A DNA stretch of 53,343 bases from Bacteroidaceae bacterium (GCA_024400995.1 JAKSLU010000005.1:1-53343), one strand, 5' to 3'. Shown: positions 36,678 through 44,439, counted from the stretch's first letter. A program made the numbers and translations. The notes: generated by a model from the letters alone, not told the origin.

Positions 36678-38459
36678 TTATTTGATGATATACTTGTGGT
36701 TACGCTGGAGGTAGATGCCATGTTCAGGTTGACGCACAAGCGACCGACCCAGGAGATCATATACACGGTTATCGTTATCGTTATTGTTATTGTTAAAGTG
36801 GATACCCTCGGCATTGGGATTGATTTCGAGTGGATTGTAGTGCAGACGCACGAGGCCAGTCCAGTCACCTACGATGTTGAAGCCAGCATCATCCACCAGA
36901 TTGATATTGAAGGTGTATAGGTCCTTGCCAGCCTCATCCTTACCAGCACGCTGCACGGATACACTACCGCTGACGGCGGGGGCATGGCCGTCCATCACGT
37001 AGTAGCGCTTGGGGGCAAGATGCATCCAGCGGGTGCCAGTAATTTCACCGCCGTTGGCAAAGTAGCCCTGGCGCATACGACCTGCCTGGAAGTAGTTGGT
37101 GTAGTTCTCCTCCATCACGAAATACACACCCTCGGGGATATAGGGAGCTGTGGGATCGGTGAGGAACTCCATACGCATGCAGTCGGCACCGTACTCGCTG
37201 TTGTCGGTATGGTTGAGCACGTAGCGATCCTCCTTGTCCACATCGTTGTCGGTACCCAAATCGATAACAAAGGAGCGGGTGTTGCCCTCCTGCATACCAT
37301 GGTTGTAAACCTCTGCATACTTAACATAGCCCAGGTCGAGCATGAGGTCCTCCTGCAGGGTGCTGATGACGGCGTGGTTGTCAGGCTTGCTGTAGTCGGC
37401 CACGGGCAGGGCGGGACCAGTGTAGGTACCCTTGATGGCATAGCCAGTCTTGGACTTGAGGTCGAGGGTAATGCGGATTTTGCCCTCACCAGCGTCTTCG
37501 ATGTCAATGGTACCACTGGCTGCGTGAGACCAAGCATAGCCTTGGTCGCCAAAGCTGCTGTCCTCCATATTGAGCACCTGAGCAAAGGTACCAAAGGCAA
37601 TATTCACTCCCATATAGTTGATAGTCATACCAGGGAACCAGGTGTTGCGCTGGAAGTTGCGGGCCACCGTGTAGTGACCGGGAGCCACCTCGGCATCTTT
37701 TGGATTAGCAAAGAGAACATTGAAGAGCATAAGCTCTACGGCAGTACCGCTACTAAGCTGGGCACCGCTCTCCTTGTCAAAGTCGCAGTCATACAGACGG
37801 ATAACCATGTTGCCTGTGTTGCTCTCATAGAGGTTGCCGTAGTAGAGGGCAATACCGCCAGTGAAGGTTGTATTGATATCGGAGGTCATCTGATAGTAGG
37901 CATCAGCGCTCTGATCGGCATTGCTGAAGCTGATGCTACCCATGAAGCGAACGGTCTTCTCCACGCCCTTGATGGTGGCCTTGGTCTGGATGATGGACTG
38001 ACCACCAGCTGAGGTAGATACAGTGATAGGCTGAGTGAGAGGTATGGTCTCGGTCACCTTGCTATCTGCATCCATCACCTGGATGTAGGTGTACTCCTTG
38101 TTGTAACTGAGAGGCGTGGTACCATCACCTGCCTCATAGGTGCCCTCAGGGAGGCCCTTACCACCAGTAGGTTCGGCATAGAGGTCAAGGAAGAGGGCCA
38201 TGCCCTTGGGCACAGTGAGAGCTCCGCTGACGGCATCGTACTGGCCGGCCACGGAGGAGAAAATCATATAGTAGTTGGCCACATTCTCACTCTGCTTTTC
38301 GTAGAAGGCGGCGAGCAGGTAGGAGAAAGACTGTATCTTGTTGACTACGACCTGCTGACTAGCGTTAGAGGTCACGGGCTGATACTTGGGCTTGACCAGG
38401 GACTGGGCGCTTACCGTCATGCTAAGCACGAGGGTGGCTAGGAGGGTATAGATACGCAT
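36678..38459 (-). CDS. Secreted protein of unknown function with C-terminal tail and repeat leader
   Basis: 593 residues. Signal peptide about 1-18 (MTVSAQ). The body holds at least two similar ~200-residue beta units, shown by repeated phrases such as FLDLYAEPTGGKGLPEGTYEAGDG, APGHYTVARN and IPEGVYFVMEENYTNY (P-x-G-x-Y turns), each followed by VSGS/ASGT-type strands, suggesting duplication. The C-terminus is an Asn-rich hexamer-encoded linker and VYDLLGR...HGIYLQRNHKYIIK. The start codon is directly preceded by an eight-unit heptanucleotide array, so expression may vary. The family is not recognised. Confidence 0.75.
   Translation of the reverse strand: MRIYTLLATLVLSMTVSAQSLVKPKYQPVTSNASQQVVVNKIQSFSYLLAAFYEKQSENVANYYMIFSSVAGQYDAVSGALTVPKGMALFLDLYAEPTGGKGLPEGTYEAGDGTTPLSYNKEYTYIQVMDADSKVTETIPLTQPITVSTSAGGQSIIQTKATIKGVEKTVRFMGSISFSNADQSADAYYQMTSDINTTFTGGIALYYGNLYESNTGNMVIRLYDCDFDKESGAQLSSGTAVELMLFNVLFANPKDAEVAPGHYTVARNFQRNTWFPGMTINYMGVNIAFGTFAQVLNMEDSSFGDQGYAWSHAASGTIDIEDAGEGKIRITLDLKSKTGYAIKGTYTGPALPVADYSKPDNHAVISTLQEDLMLDLGYVKYAEVYNHGMQEGNTRSFVIDLGTDNDVDKEDRYVLNHTDNSEYGADCMRMEFLTDPTAPYIPEGVYFVMEENYTNYFQAGRMRQGYFANGGEITGTRWMHLAPKRYYVMDGHAPAVSGSVSVQRAGKDEAGKDLYTFNINLVDDAGFNIVGDWTGLVRLHYNPLEINPNAEGIHFNNNNNDNDNRVYDLLGRSLVRQPEHGIYLQRNHKYIIK
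36768..36797 (-). repeat. In-frame hexanucleotide array before the C-terminal tail
   Basis: On the coding strand: tttaac, aataac, aataac, gataac and gataac, five 6-bp units encoding FNNNNNDNDN just before the YDLLGR tail. It is the most regular copy in the window, with two pairs of identical units. Confidence 0.8.
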
Positions 38460-38462
38460 TAT

Positions 38463-38518
38463 GAATGATGAGTTATGAATGATGAATGATGAAAGATGAA
38501 TGATGAATGATGAATGGG
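38463..38518 (-). repeat. Heptanucleotide tandem repeat, eight units, in the 5' leader of the 36678-38459 gene
   Basis: Eight consecutive 7-bp units (gaatgat, gagttat, gaatgat, gaatgat, gaaagat, gaatgat, gaatgat, gaatggg on the plus strand) end 4 bases before the start codon (38457-38459). The array covers the place where a ribosome-binding region would be. Slippage would change spacing in the leader. Confidence 0.85.
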
Positions 38519-38531
38519 AAGCAATGCAGGA

Positions 38532-39014
38532 CTAGTTCTTGTGCTGAATCTTGATGTTCTGCTGTCCGGCACGTAGGATGTAGGAGCCTGCGGGCAGGTG
38601 CTGGAGGATGAGGATGACGGCATCGCCATCGGTGGCAGTAGCAGTGCCTATACGCTTGCCACTCATGTCGTAGAGTTCTGCACGCTGGGCAGCTAGGCCT
38701 GTGAGACGGATGTTATGACCATCGGTGTAGCTGAATCCGAAGTTATTTTGGACACTGCTGATGCCCTCGGGCGTCTGCTGCTCAAAGTGGAACTCCTTGA
38801 CCTCCGTACGGGTGTACTGCGTACTGACCTCGTCGGCGGTAATGATCATGTGAGTCTCGTCAAAGGTCACAACGGGCATCTCCGCCAGGCTGTAGGTGGC
38901 AGTGGTCTCGTTGGTCAGAGTGATGACAAGCGTGTTGACCGCATCGTCTGCTGCGCGAGCTATCGTAGAATAAAGGGCTACGATGGCGAGCACAATGTAG
39001 TATCTAAGTCTCAT
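38532..39014 (-). CDS. Small secreted protein: beta module plus sorting-type C-terminus
   Basis: 160 residues. Signal peptide 1-21 (ARAAD). Residues ~25-80 form a compact beta module (NTLVITLTNETTATYSLAEMPVVTFDE then TEVKEFHFE). Residues ~90-160 resemble the full-length second half of a type A sorting domain (AELYDMSGKRIG, LPAGSYILRAGQQNIKIQHKN). It is a paralogue of the gene at 41651, with the same two-part layout. Nothing catalytic is seen. It is separated from ndk by the ndk terminator. Confidence 0.75.
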   Translation of the reverse strand: MRLRYYIVLAIVALYSTIARAADDAVNTLVITLTNETTATYSLAEMPVVTFDETHMIITADEVSTQYTRTEVKEFHFEQQTPEGISSVQNNFGFSYTDGHNIRLTGLAAQRAELYDMSGKRIGTATATDGDAVILILQHLPAGSYILRAGQQNIKIQHKN

Positions 39015-39074
39015 AATGCTGCAGGTTTTAGTTTTGTGTTATTAATATAAGTGAAAATGTGTGGACAAATCTAC

Positions 39075-39105
39075 AAAAAAAGTGTCAAGACTGCAGTCCT
39101 GACAC
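39075..39105 (-). terminator. Rho-independent terminator of ndk
   Basis: On the minus strand a near-perfect palindromic hairpin (39082-39105, inner core gactgcagtc) is followed by seven Ts (39075-39081), ~70 bases after the ndk stop. Confidence 0.82.
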
Positions 39106-39173
39106 TCCTAAATACTAATTTTCGGCAACTCTAGTTTGCAGATTGCTATCTCTAGCGCGCAAAATAACAGGTA

Positions 39174-39641
39174 TTAACACTCATCCGTCGCATAAAGTGA
39201 GCGATGCAGAGGGTTGACCCAGTCAAATATTTCGCCTTCGCGGAAGAAGCGCCTAAGTTCTACCTCTGCCGACTCGGGGCCGTCACTGGCGTGGACGATA
39301 TTCTGTTGACCGCTCATGCTATAGTCACCACGGATGGTGCCTGGCTGCGCCTTGCGACCATTGGTAGCACCTGCCATCTGACGCACAACCTCAATGGCAT
39401 CAATACCCTCTAGGGCGAGAGCCACTACGGGAGTGACCATCATCGACTCCTTGAGGCCAGGGAAGAAGGGACGTTCGGCCAGATGGGCATAATGTTCCGT
39501 CAAGATGGCGTCATCGAGCTGCATGAACTTGAGTCCTACAATGCGGAGACCTTTCTTCTCAAATCGGCTGATTACCTCACCGATCAGTGCACGCTGAACC
39601 GTACAGGGCTTCAGCAGTACAAGTGTTTTTTCTACTGACAT
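39174..39641 (-). CDS. ndk: Nucleoside diphosphate kinase
   Basis: 155 residues. It transfers the terminal phosphate between nucleoside di- and triphosphates through a phosphohistidine. The active-site His117 lies in NIVHASDGPESA, with the usual upstream motifs EKTLVLLKP and RPFFPGL. It is slightly longer than the ~140-residue average, mostly through a C-terminal extension (VNPLHRSLYATDEC). Cytoplasmic. It is monocistronic, with a terminator at 39075. Confidence 0.96.
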   Translation of the reverse strand: MSVEKTLVLLKPCTVQRALIGEVISRFEKKGLRIVGLKFMQLDDAILTEHYAHLAERPFFPGLKESMMVTPVVALALEGIDAIEVVRQMAGATNGRKAQPGTIRGDYSMSGQQNIVHASDGPESAEVELRRFFREGEIFDWVNPLHRSLYATDEC

Positions 39642-39710
39642 GGTTTATGGATTTAGGGGTAATTCCTAGGGCTTTGTAGGCCTCTTTAACGGGGGAGTTG
39701 GGTTTGTCTT

Positions 39711-39798
39711 TTCTTAGTGTATAGACTAGTAAAAACTATCCTATAGACTAGTGAAAATTATCCTATAGACTAGTGAGAACTATCCTATAGGGTAGTGC
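39711..39798 (-). repeat. 22-bp tandem repeat, four units (second locus)
   Basis: Units at 39711-39732, 39733-39754, 39755-39776 and 39777-39798, all exactly 22 bp, with core tatagactagt (the last unit reads tatagggtagt). The first unit, ttcttagtgtatagactagt, is nearly identical to the third unit of the array at 3540. It lies between the AlkD-like gene stop and the ndk start. The core ctatagactagt is close to palindromic. Confidence 0.82.
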
Positions 39799-39821
39799 TG
39801 TCGCCCCATGGATCTGATTTT

Positions 39822-40550
39822 TCAGAGACCTAAGCGGGTGAGGAGTTCCTCGCCGCGTACCTCGGCTGTATGGCTGAGAGTCATGTACTTGAGCAGAGCC
39901 TTGTAGGCCGCGGGCGCCACACGGATGGCGCTCTCTGCTGTGCCCTCTGCCGTGGACCTGGTGCGCTGCTCCTGGGTGGCGGTGCTCAGTTCCGTAGCCA
40001 CCTGATCGAGGAACTCATCGGCATCGCGCTGCGAGGGCTCCAGCCCCTGCATGAAGAGGCGCGCCATGAGCAGATGGCCGCACAGGCGGAACATCCCCTC
40101 CTCGCGGGCTATCCACCTGAAAGCCAGCGTGGAGGCCATCGGCATGTACTGCAGCAGATGCAGCGTGGTGCACTCTGCCTCCTCTTCGTAGCGCATCTGC
40201 TCTATCCACAGCTCTGCCGTCTGCTCGTCCATCTCTGCGGCGGGCATGAGCATACCTGCCAGCAGGCGACACTCACGTATAGGCTCGTTCCACAGGCGCA
40301 GGGCGAGAGGGTAGAGAGAGGGAGGCTGAGCGTCAGGAGTAGAGAACTGAGAGCTGAGAGAGGAGAGCAACTCCTCAGCATAGTTCTGTAGGCGGGGGAG
40401 TTCCACACCAAAGTTGACCTTATACTGCACTCCCTTTTGGCGCATTGAGTGACTGGTCACACCATTCATCATGGCGCGCAGATCCTGCTTGATGTGGCGT
40501 AGGGTGTCGTCCACGCTGGCAGAGGGAGTCGTTATGGGAGTATCACACAT
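39822..40550 (-). CDS. AlkD-like HEAT-repeat protein (DNA alkylation repair family)
   Basis: 242 residues, almost all helical. MNGVTSHSMRQKGVQYKVNFGVELPRLQ and LWNEPIRECRLLAGMLMPAAEMD resemble Bacteroidetes proteins annotated as DNA alkylation repair (AlkC/AlkD-type HEAT repeats, which excise alkylated bases). The catalytic Asp/Trp residues of AlkD cannot be assigned with confidence from sequence alone, so it may be a non-enzymatic HEAT protein. It overlaps the end of manA by 8 bases on the same strand, so the two are co-transcribed. No signal peptide. Confidence 0.6.
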   Translation of the reverse strand: MCDTPITTPSASVDDTLRHIKQDLRAMMNGVTSHSMRQKGVQYKVNFGVELPRLQNYAEELLSSLSSQFSTPDAQPPSLYPLALRLWNEPIRECRLLAGMLMPAAEMDEQTAELWIEQMRYEEEAECTTLHLLQYMPMASTLAFRWIAREEGMFRLCGHLLMARLFMQGLEPSQRDADEFLDQVATELSTATQEQRTRSTAEGTAESAIRVAPAAYKALLKYMTLSHTAEVRGEELLTRLGL

Positions 40551-41511
40551 AGGTCTCTATGCAGCTAAAGCGTTCGGTCGTGGGGGTGAGTGTCAGCTGC
40601 TGGGTGCAGGCAGGCAGGAGTATGCTCTCGCCTGCACGCAGGGTGGTGTCGTAGCCCTCAGCGTGCAGAGCAGCTCTGCCCTCGTAGCACACGAGGATAA
40701 CAAAACTGTCTATCTCCGAGAGGTCACGTTCCATGGGTTCCGTGAGGTGCAGCACACTGGTGGTAAACTCAGGGTGCTTCTCCAGGAGAACGGGGGTGTT
40801 GTCGCTGTCTTCATACTGGGTACGATACTCCGCACGGGCCTTAAAGTTGAGAGCCTCGCGAGCCAGTTCGGTGTGCAGTTCGCGAAGATTGCCATCGGCA
40901 TCGCGGCGATTGAAGTCGAAGACACGATAAGTCAGGTCGCTGGACTGCTGTACCTCGATGAGCAGATTGCCGCTGCCGATGGAGTGTATCTGTCCGGCGG
41001 GGATAAAGAAGCAGTCGCCCACCTGGGTCTCATGCTGGGCCATGTGGTCGCAGAGAGTACCCTCGGCCATAATCTGATCATACTCCTCGGGCGTGAGGTC
41101 GTGACTGAATCCGCTATAGAGCGTAGCTCCTGGCTCGGTACCTATGATGTACCACATCTCCGTCTTACCATAGGGCTTGCCGTGACGCCAGGCCATGGCA
41201 TCGTCGGGATGAACCTGGATGGAGAGGTCGCCATCAGCAGAGATAAACTTGATGAGCAGGGGGAACTCCGTGCCGTAGCGCTTGAAGTTGGCTCTACCCA
41301 CTAGTTCGCCCTCAAACTCCTCGGTGAGTTGACGCAAGGTGCGACCCTTATGAATGCCCTCGCTGACGAGAGTCTCGTCGCCAGGCACGCCGCTTATCTC
41401 CCAACTCTCGCCTACGGTGGCGTAGCCCTTTAGACGCTTTAAATCAACTATACCACGGCCTGCCCAAAGGGGGGCCTTGAGAACGGGGGAAAACTTAAGA
41501 GGTGTAAGCAT
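40543..41511 (-). CDS. manA: Mannose-6-phosphate isomerase (class I type)
   Basis: 322 residues from the ATG at 41511 (MLTPLKFSPVLKAPLWAG is the family start; an in-frame start 33 bases upstream adds a non-family leader). It interconverts fructose-6-phosphate and mannose-6-phosphate; Zn-dependent cupin. Metal-site motifs: LSIQVHPDDAMAWRHG and KTEMWYIIG, then FIPAGQIHSIGSGNLLIEVQQSSDLTYRVFDFNR. It probably supplies GDP-mannose/fucose precursors for surface glycans. Divergent from the small secreted protein at 41651, with closely spaced promoter boxes. Confidence 0.93.
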   Translation of the reverse strand: MLTPLKFSPVLKAPLWAGRGIVDLKRLKGYATVGESWEISGVPGDETLVSEGIHKGRTLRQLTEEFEGELVGRANFKRYGTEFPLLIKFISADGDLSIQVHPDDAMAWRHGKPYGKTEMWYIIGTEPGATLYSGFSHDLTPEEYDQIMAEGTLCDHMAQHETQVGDCFFIPAGQIHSIGSGNLLIEVQQSSDLTYRVFDFNRRDADGNLRELHTELAREALNFKARAEYRTQYEDSDNTPVLLEKHPEFTTSVLHLTEPMERDLSEIDSFVILVCYEGRAALHAEGYDTTLRAGESILLPACTQQLTLTPTTERFSCIETYV

Positions 41512-41593
41512 AATGTGGATATTTGGAATGACGAGTGGAGGCAATACGTCATAAAAAACGTACGCTATCGTCTAAAAGTTGCTTATTTTGCCG

Positions 41594-41601
41594 CAAAGTT
41601 A
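41594..41601 (-). promoter_or_regulatory. -7 box for manA (TAACTTTG on the minus strand)
   Basis: CAAAGTTA on the plus strand reads TAACTTTG toward manA, 83 bases upstream of its ATG. No -33 TTTG is found at 20 bases, so the call rests on the -7 box and the divergent layout. Confidence 0.5.
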
Positions 41602-41613
41602 CGAAACTTTTTG

Positions 41614-41621
41614 TAATTTTG
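41614..41621 (+). promoter_or_regulatory. -7 box for the 41651 gene (TAATTTTG)
   Basis: TAATTTTG lies 29 bases before the ATG at 41651. A TTTG at 41587-41590 is 23 bases upstream, slightly longer than the usual spacing. It is only 12 bases from the divergent manA box, so the two promoters overlap. Confidence 0.55.
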
Positions 41622-41650
41622 CCCTCGCAAACCACAAAAAACCACACATT

Positions 41651-42064
41651 ATGATAAGAAAAGCTTTCTCGGCTGCACTTTTGACCCTCCTAGCAGCTCT
41701 TCCCTTGGCAGCCCTCGCTGACACAGCACAGCAGCTCGTTATTACACTGACAGACAAGACGACCCAGACCTTCTGGTTGCATGATGAGCCCCGCGTTGTG
41801 TTCGGCACCACCGATCTTACCGTAACGGCTGGTACCACAACCTATACAGTGGAGCGCTCTCAGGTGAGCACTTTCACCTTCAGCAAGGCTGATACTGAAG
41901 GCATCCAGCACGCAGGCCTCATTACTAGCACTAGTAGCAATCGTCTCTATGACCTCAACGGCCGTCTCCTCCAGGAGCAAGATATTGACACCAGCCATCT
42001 GCCCGCTGGCACCTACATCCTGCAAACTCCTGGTCAAAAGACCATCAAAATTACCAAGCAATAA
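41651..42064 (+). CDS. Small secreted protein: beta module plus sorting-type C-terminus (paralogue of 38532)
   Basis: 137 residues from ATG 41651; the in-frame codons back to 41579 lie in the promoter. Signal peptide about 1-22 (ALAD). Residues ~25-80 repeat the beta module of the 38532 gene (QQLVITLTDKTTQTFWLHDEPRVVFG, then VSTFTFSK). The C-terminus LYDLNGRLLQ, then LPAGTYILQTPGQKTIKITKQ, resembles the end of a type A sorting domain. It may be a minimal secreted cargo or anchor. Monocistronic, ended by the hairpin at 42101. Confidence 0.78.
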   Translation: MIRKAFSAALLTLLAALPLAALADTAQQLVITLTDKTTQTFWLHDEPRVVFGTTDLTVTAGTTTYTVERSQVSTFTFSKADTEGIQHAGLITSTSSNRLYDLNGRLLQEQDIDTSHLPAGTYILQTPGQKTIKITKQ

Positions 42065-42100
42065 GCGAAGCTATTATTCAACTATTTTTCAATAAGCTAA

Positions 42101-42152
42101 AAAGAGAGTGTGTCAAAAGTCTCAATGCAGACTTTCAGCACACTCTCTTTTT
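42101..42152. terminator. Bidirectional terminator between convergent genes
   Basis: A 12-bp outer stem (42101-42112 with 42139-42150) plus an inner stem aaagtct/agacttt (42116-42122 with 42130-42136), with A-run and T-run on the two sides. It serves the + gene at 41651 and the - gene at 42173. Confidence 0.85.
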
Positions 42153-42172
42153 GTGTTTTGTTCCGTGATGCT

Positions 42173-43849
42173 CTATGCAAACCAGAAGAGGACGATAAGC
42201 TGCGCGATTATGACGCGCACGAACATGGCCAGAGGATAGACGGTGGCGTAACTGACTGAAGGCTTGTCACCCTCCACGGTGTCGTTGATGTAGCCCAGGG
42301 CAATGGGGTTGGCCATTGCACCGCAGAGCATACCGGCGGTGGTAGCAAAACTCTTGCGGCGCAGAAGCACACAGATGAGCGCCATGATCATGACAGGTAC
42401 TATGGTCAGGAGAAATCCCCATCCTATCCATGCCAGTGCAGAGGGCTGCTTGATAGTGGAGACAAAGTCACGACCGGCATCCAGACCGAGGCAGGCCAAG
42501 TACATGGACAGACCGAGTGAACGCAGCATGAGTGAGGCAGACGTGGTGGTGTAGGCCACCATGTGGATGCGTGGGCCATAGGCACCAATGATGAGACCCA
42601 TTACGATGGGACCACCTGCCAGACCGAGACGCACGGGAATGCTGATGCCGGGTATGACTACAGGTATGGCACCCAGAATGAGACCCAGCACTATGCCCAG
42701 GAAGATGGTGACCATGTTGGGCTCCTCGAGGGAGCGCACCTTGTTGCCCAGTATCTCGGTGACCTGAGCAAGGCTTTCCTTCTCGCCGATGACGGTGAGG
42801 CGGTCGCCCATGCGCAGGCGGAGATCGTTGGTGGCCACAAGCTTCATGCCAGCACGTTGCACGCGACTCACGTTAACACCAAAGCGGGTGCGCAGATGTA
42901 GGGAGGCCAGGGTGCGTCCGTTGATTTCGGAACGTGTGATAAGGATGCGCTGGGATATGAGATGAGCATCTATGGCGTTCCAGTCGATGTCATTGCGGTT
43001 CCAGTCCTCCTCCTCGCGCTGACCAAAATAGATGGTTAGATGATCCAAATAGCGCTGCTGAGTGATGACCATGAGACGGTCGCCCTCCTGCAGGGTGGTG
43101 TCGGCATTGGGGAGTAGCACCTTGCCATCACGCCACAAACGGGAGGCCACAAAGTGGTTCTCGTTGAGTGTGGCAATCTCCATGAGGTTGTGTCCTACAA
43201 TAGCGGGATTGGCTATGCGGAAGGTGGCGATAAAGGCCTCCTCCTCATTGGAGTCGCCTGTCTCTTTGACGGGTTGATGGCGCACCAGGAAGGAGCGCAT
43301 GACCATCAGGGCCAAAATGACACCCAACATACCGAGGGGATAAGTGATGGCCGTACCCAAGGCGGCACGGGCGGAGGGCTCACCGAGTTGCTCCAGAGTC
43401 TGCTGCGCCGCACCGAGGGCAGGTGTGTTGGTGGTTGCTCCGCAGAGCACACCGATCATCTCGTCGATGGGTAGCACACCGGTCCACACGAGGCTTAGAG
43501 CCATGAGGGTACCGATGAGTACTACGCCCATAGAGAGAAGATTGAGTTCGGCGCCACCCTTGCGAAAGGCACTAACAAATCCTGGACCTACCTGTAGGCC
43601 CAGGATGTAAACAAAGAGTATGAGACCAAAGCTCTCTGCATACCGCAGCATCTGGTCGTCCAGTTCGAGTCCCCAATGGTTGCCGAGGGCACCAAAAAGA
43701 ATACCGAAGAAGAACACGTATGTGATGCCCAGTGAGACACCGCGCACCTTAATCTTGGCTAGTGAGAGGCCTAATGCGCAGATAAGGCAGATAACGACCA
43801 CAGCCTGTATGGCCGTGTGGGTCGATACGAGATCGAGGAGCCAGTTCAT
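42173..43849 (-). CDS. AspT/YidE-type membrane transporter with two TrkA-C domains
   Basis: 558 residues. Two membrane halves (about five helices each: ~10-190 and ~385-555) carry the duplicated family motif (FGILFGALG with GPGFVSAFRKGG; LGLILGAIPV with AGGPIVMGLIIG). Between them lie two cytoplasmic TrkA-C regulatory domains (about 215-375; RLMVITQQRYLDHL and GDRLTVIGEKESL). AspT of lactic bacteria exchanges aspartate and alanine; YidE/YbjL members are mostly uncharacterised, so the substrate is open. It sits downstream of the ompH genes on the same strand with a 45-base gap and may belong to a separate unit. Confidence 0.88.
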   Translation of the reverse strand: MNWLLDLVSTHTAIQAVVVICLICALGLSLAKIKVRGVSLGITYVFFFGILFGALGNHWGLELDDQMLRYAESFGLILFVYILGLQVGPGFVSAFRKGGAELNLLSMGVVLIGTLMALSLVWTGVLPIDEMIGVLCGATTNTPALGAAQQTLEQLGEPSARAALGTAITYPLGMLGVILALMVMRSFLVRHQPVKETGDSNEEEAFIATFRIANPAIVGHNLMEIATLNENHFVASRLWRDGKVLLPNADTTLQEGDRLMVITQQRYLDHLTIYFGQREEEDWNRNDIDWNAIDAHLISQRILITRSEINGRTLASLHLRTRFGVNVSRVQRAGMKLVATNDLRLRMGDRLTVIGEKESLAQVTEILGNKVRSLEEPNMVTIFLGIVLGLILGAIPVVIPGISIPVRLGLAGGPIVMGLIIGAYGPRIHMVAYTTTSASLMLRSLGLSMYLACLGLDAGRDFVSTIKQPSALAWIGWGFLLTIVPVMIMALICVLLRRKSFATTAGMLCGAMANPIALGYINDTVEGDKPSVSYATVYPLAMFVRVIIAQLIVLFWFA

Positions 43850-43894
43850 ACTGTAGTGGAGTCTATCCTATATGACTTGGGGGGGGAGAGGGGT

Positions 43895-44401
43895 TTAGAT
43901 GCCGAGCTTGGTGCGGATCTTGGCGGTAACATCCTCGGAGATGGCCTCGTTGATATAGAAGTTGGGGCCGCTCTGGCTCTTGTCAAAGACATAGACATAG
44001 CCACCCTCCTTAGCTACGGCTGCCACGGCGTCGCTCACCTTAGCCACGATGGGCTGCATCTTAGTGGACTGGAGTTCCTGGAAGGCCTTGGCGTTGTCCT
44101 CCTGAGCCTGCTGGAAGCGCTGCTGCAGGTCCATGATCTCCTGCTCCTTGCGCTGACGGATGTTGGCGGGAGTCTGGTCGTTGACCTCAGTCTGATACTT
44201 CTCGTAGCGGGTCTGGATTTCCTTCTGCATCTCCTCGAGGTCGGTCTGGTACTGCTTGCCAGTGGCTTCGAGCTCAGCGGTAGCGGTCTTGTATTCGGGG
44301 AGGGCCTGTACTACAGTGGCGTAGTCATAGTGGGCAAACTTCTGCGCAGAGGCAGTGAGGGCAGCAACGGCAATGGCTGCAAGAGTGATGATTTTCTTCA
44401 T
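43895..44401 (-). CDS. OmpH/Skp-family periplasmic chaperone (second copy)
   Basis: 168 residues. Signal peptide 1-19 (LTASAQ). The body is one long, charged coiled-coil (about 40-125) flanked by short beta segments (KFAHYDYATVVQALPEY and GGYVYVFDKS), the Skp/OmpH layout. Skp trimers hold unfolded outer-membrane proteins on the way to the BAM complex. The gene next upstream (44440) is a paralogue with 38 bases between them, and bamA comes before both. Confidence 0.93.
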   Translation of the reverse strand: MKKIITLAAIAVAALTASAQKFAHYDYATVVQALPEYKTATAELEATGKQYQTDLEEMQKEIQTRYEKYQTEVNDQTPANIRQRKEQEIMDLQQRFQQAQEDNAKAFQELQSTKMQPIVAKVSDAVAAVAKEGGYVYVFDKSQSGPNFYINEAISEDVTAKIRTKLGI

Positions 44402-44439
44402 TTGTTATTTGTTTGTTTATTATTTTATTTGCGATTTGC

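Noticed and set aside
39711..39798. CRISPR array
   Set aside because: The units are contiguous 22-bp repeats without unique spacers, and no cas gene is present.
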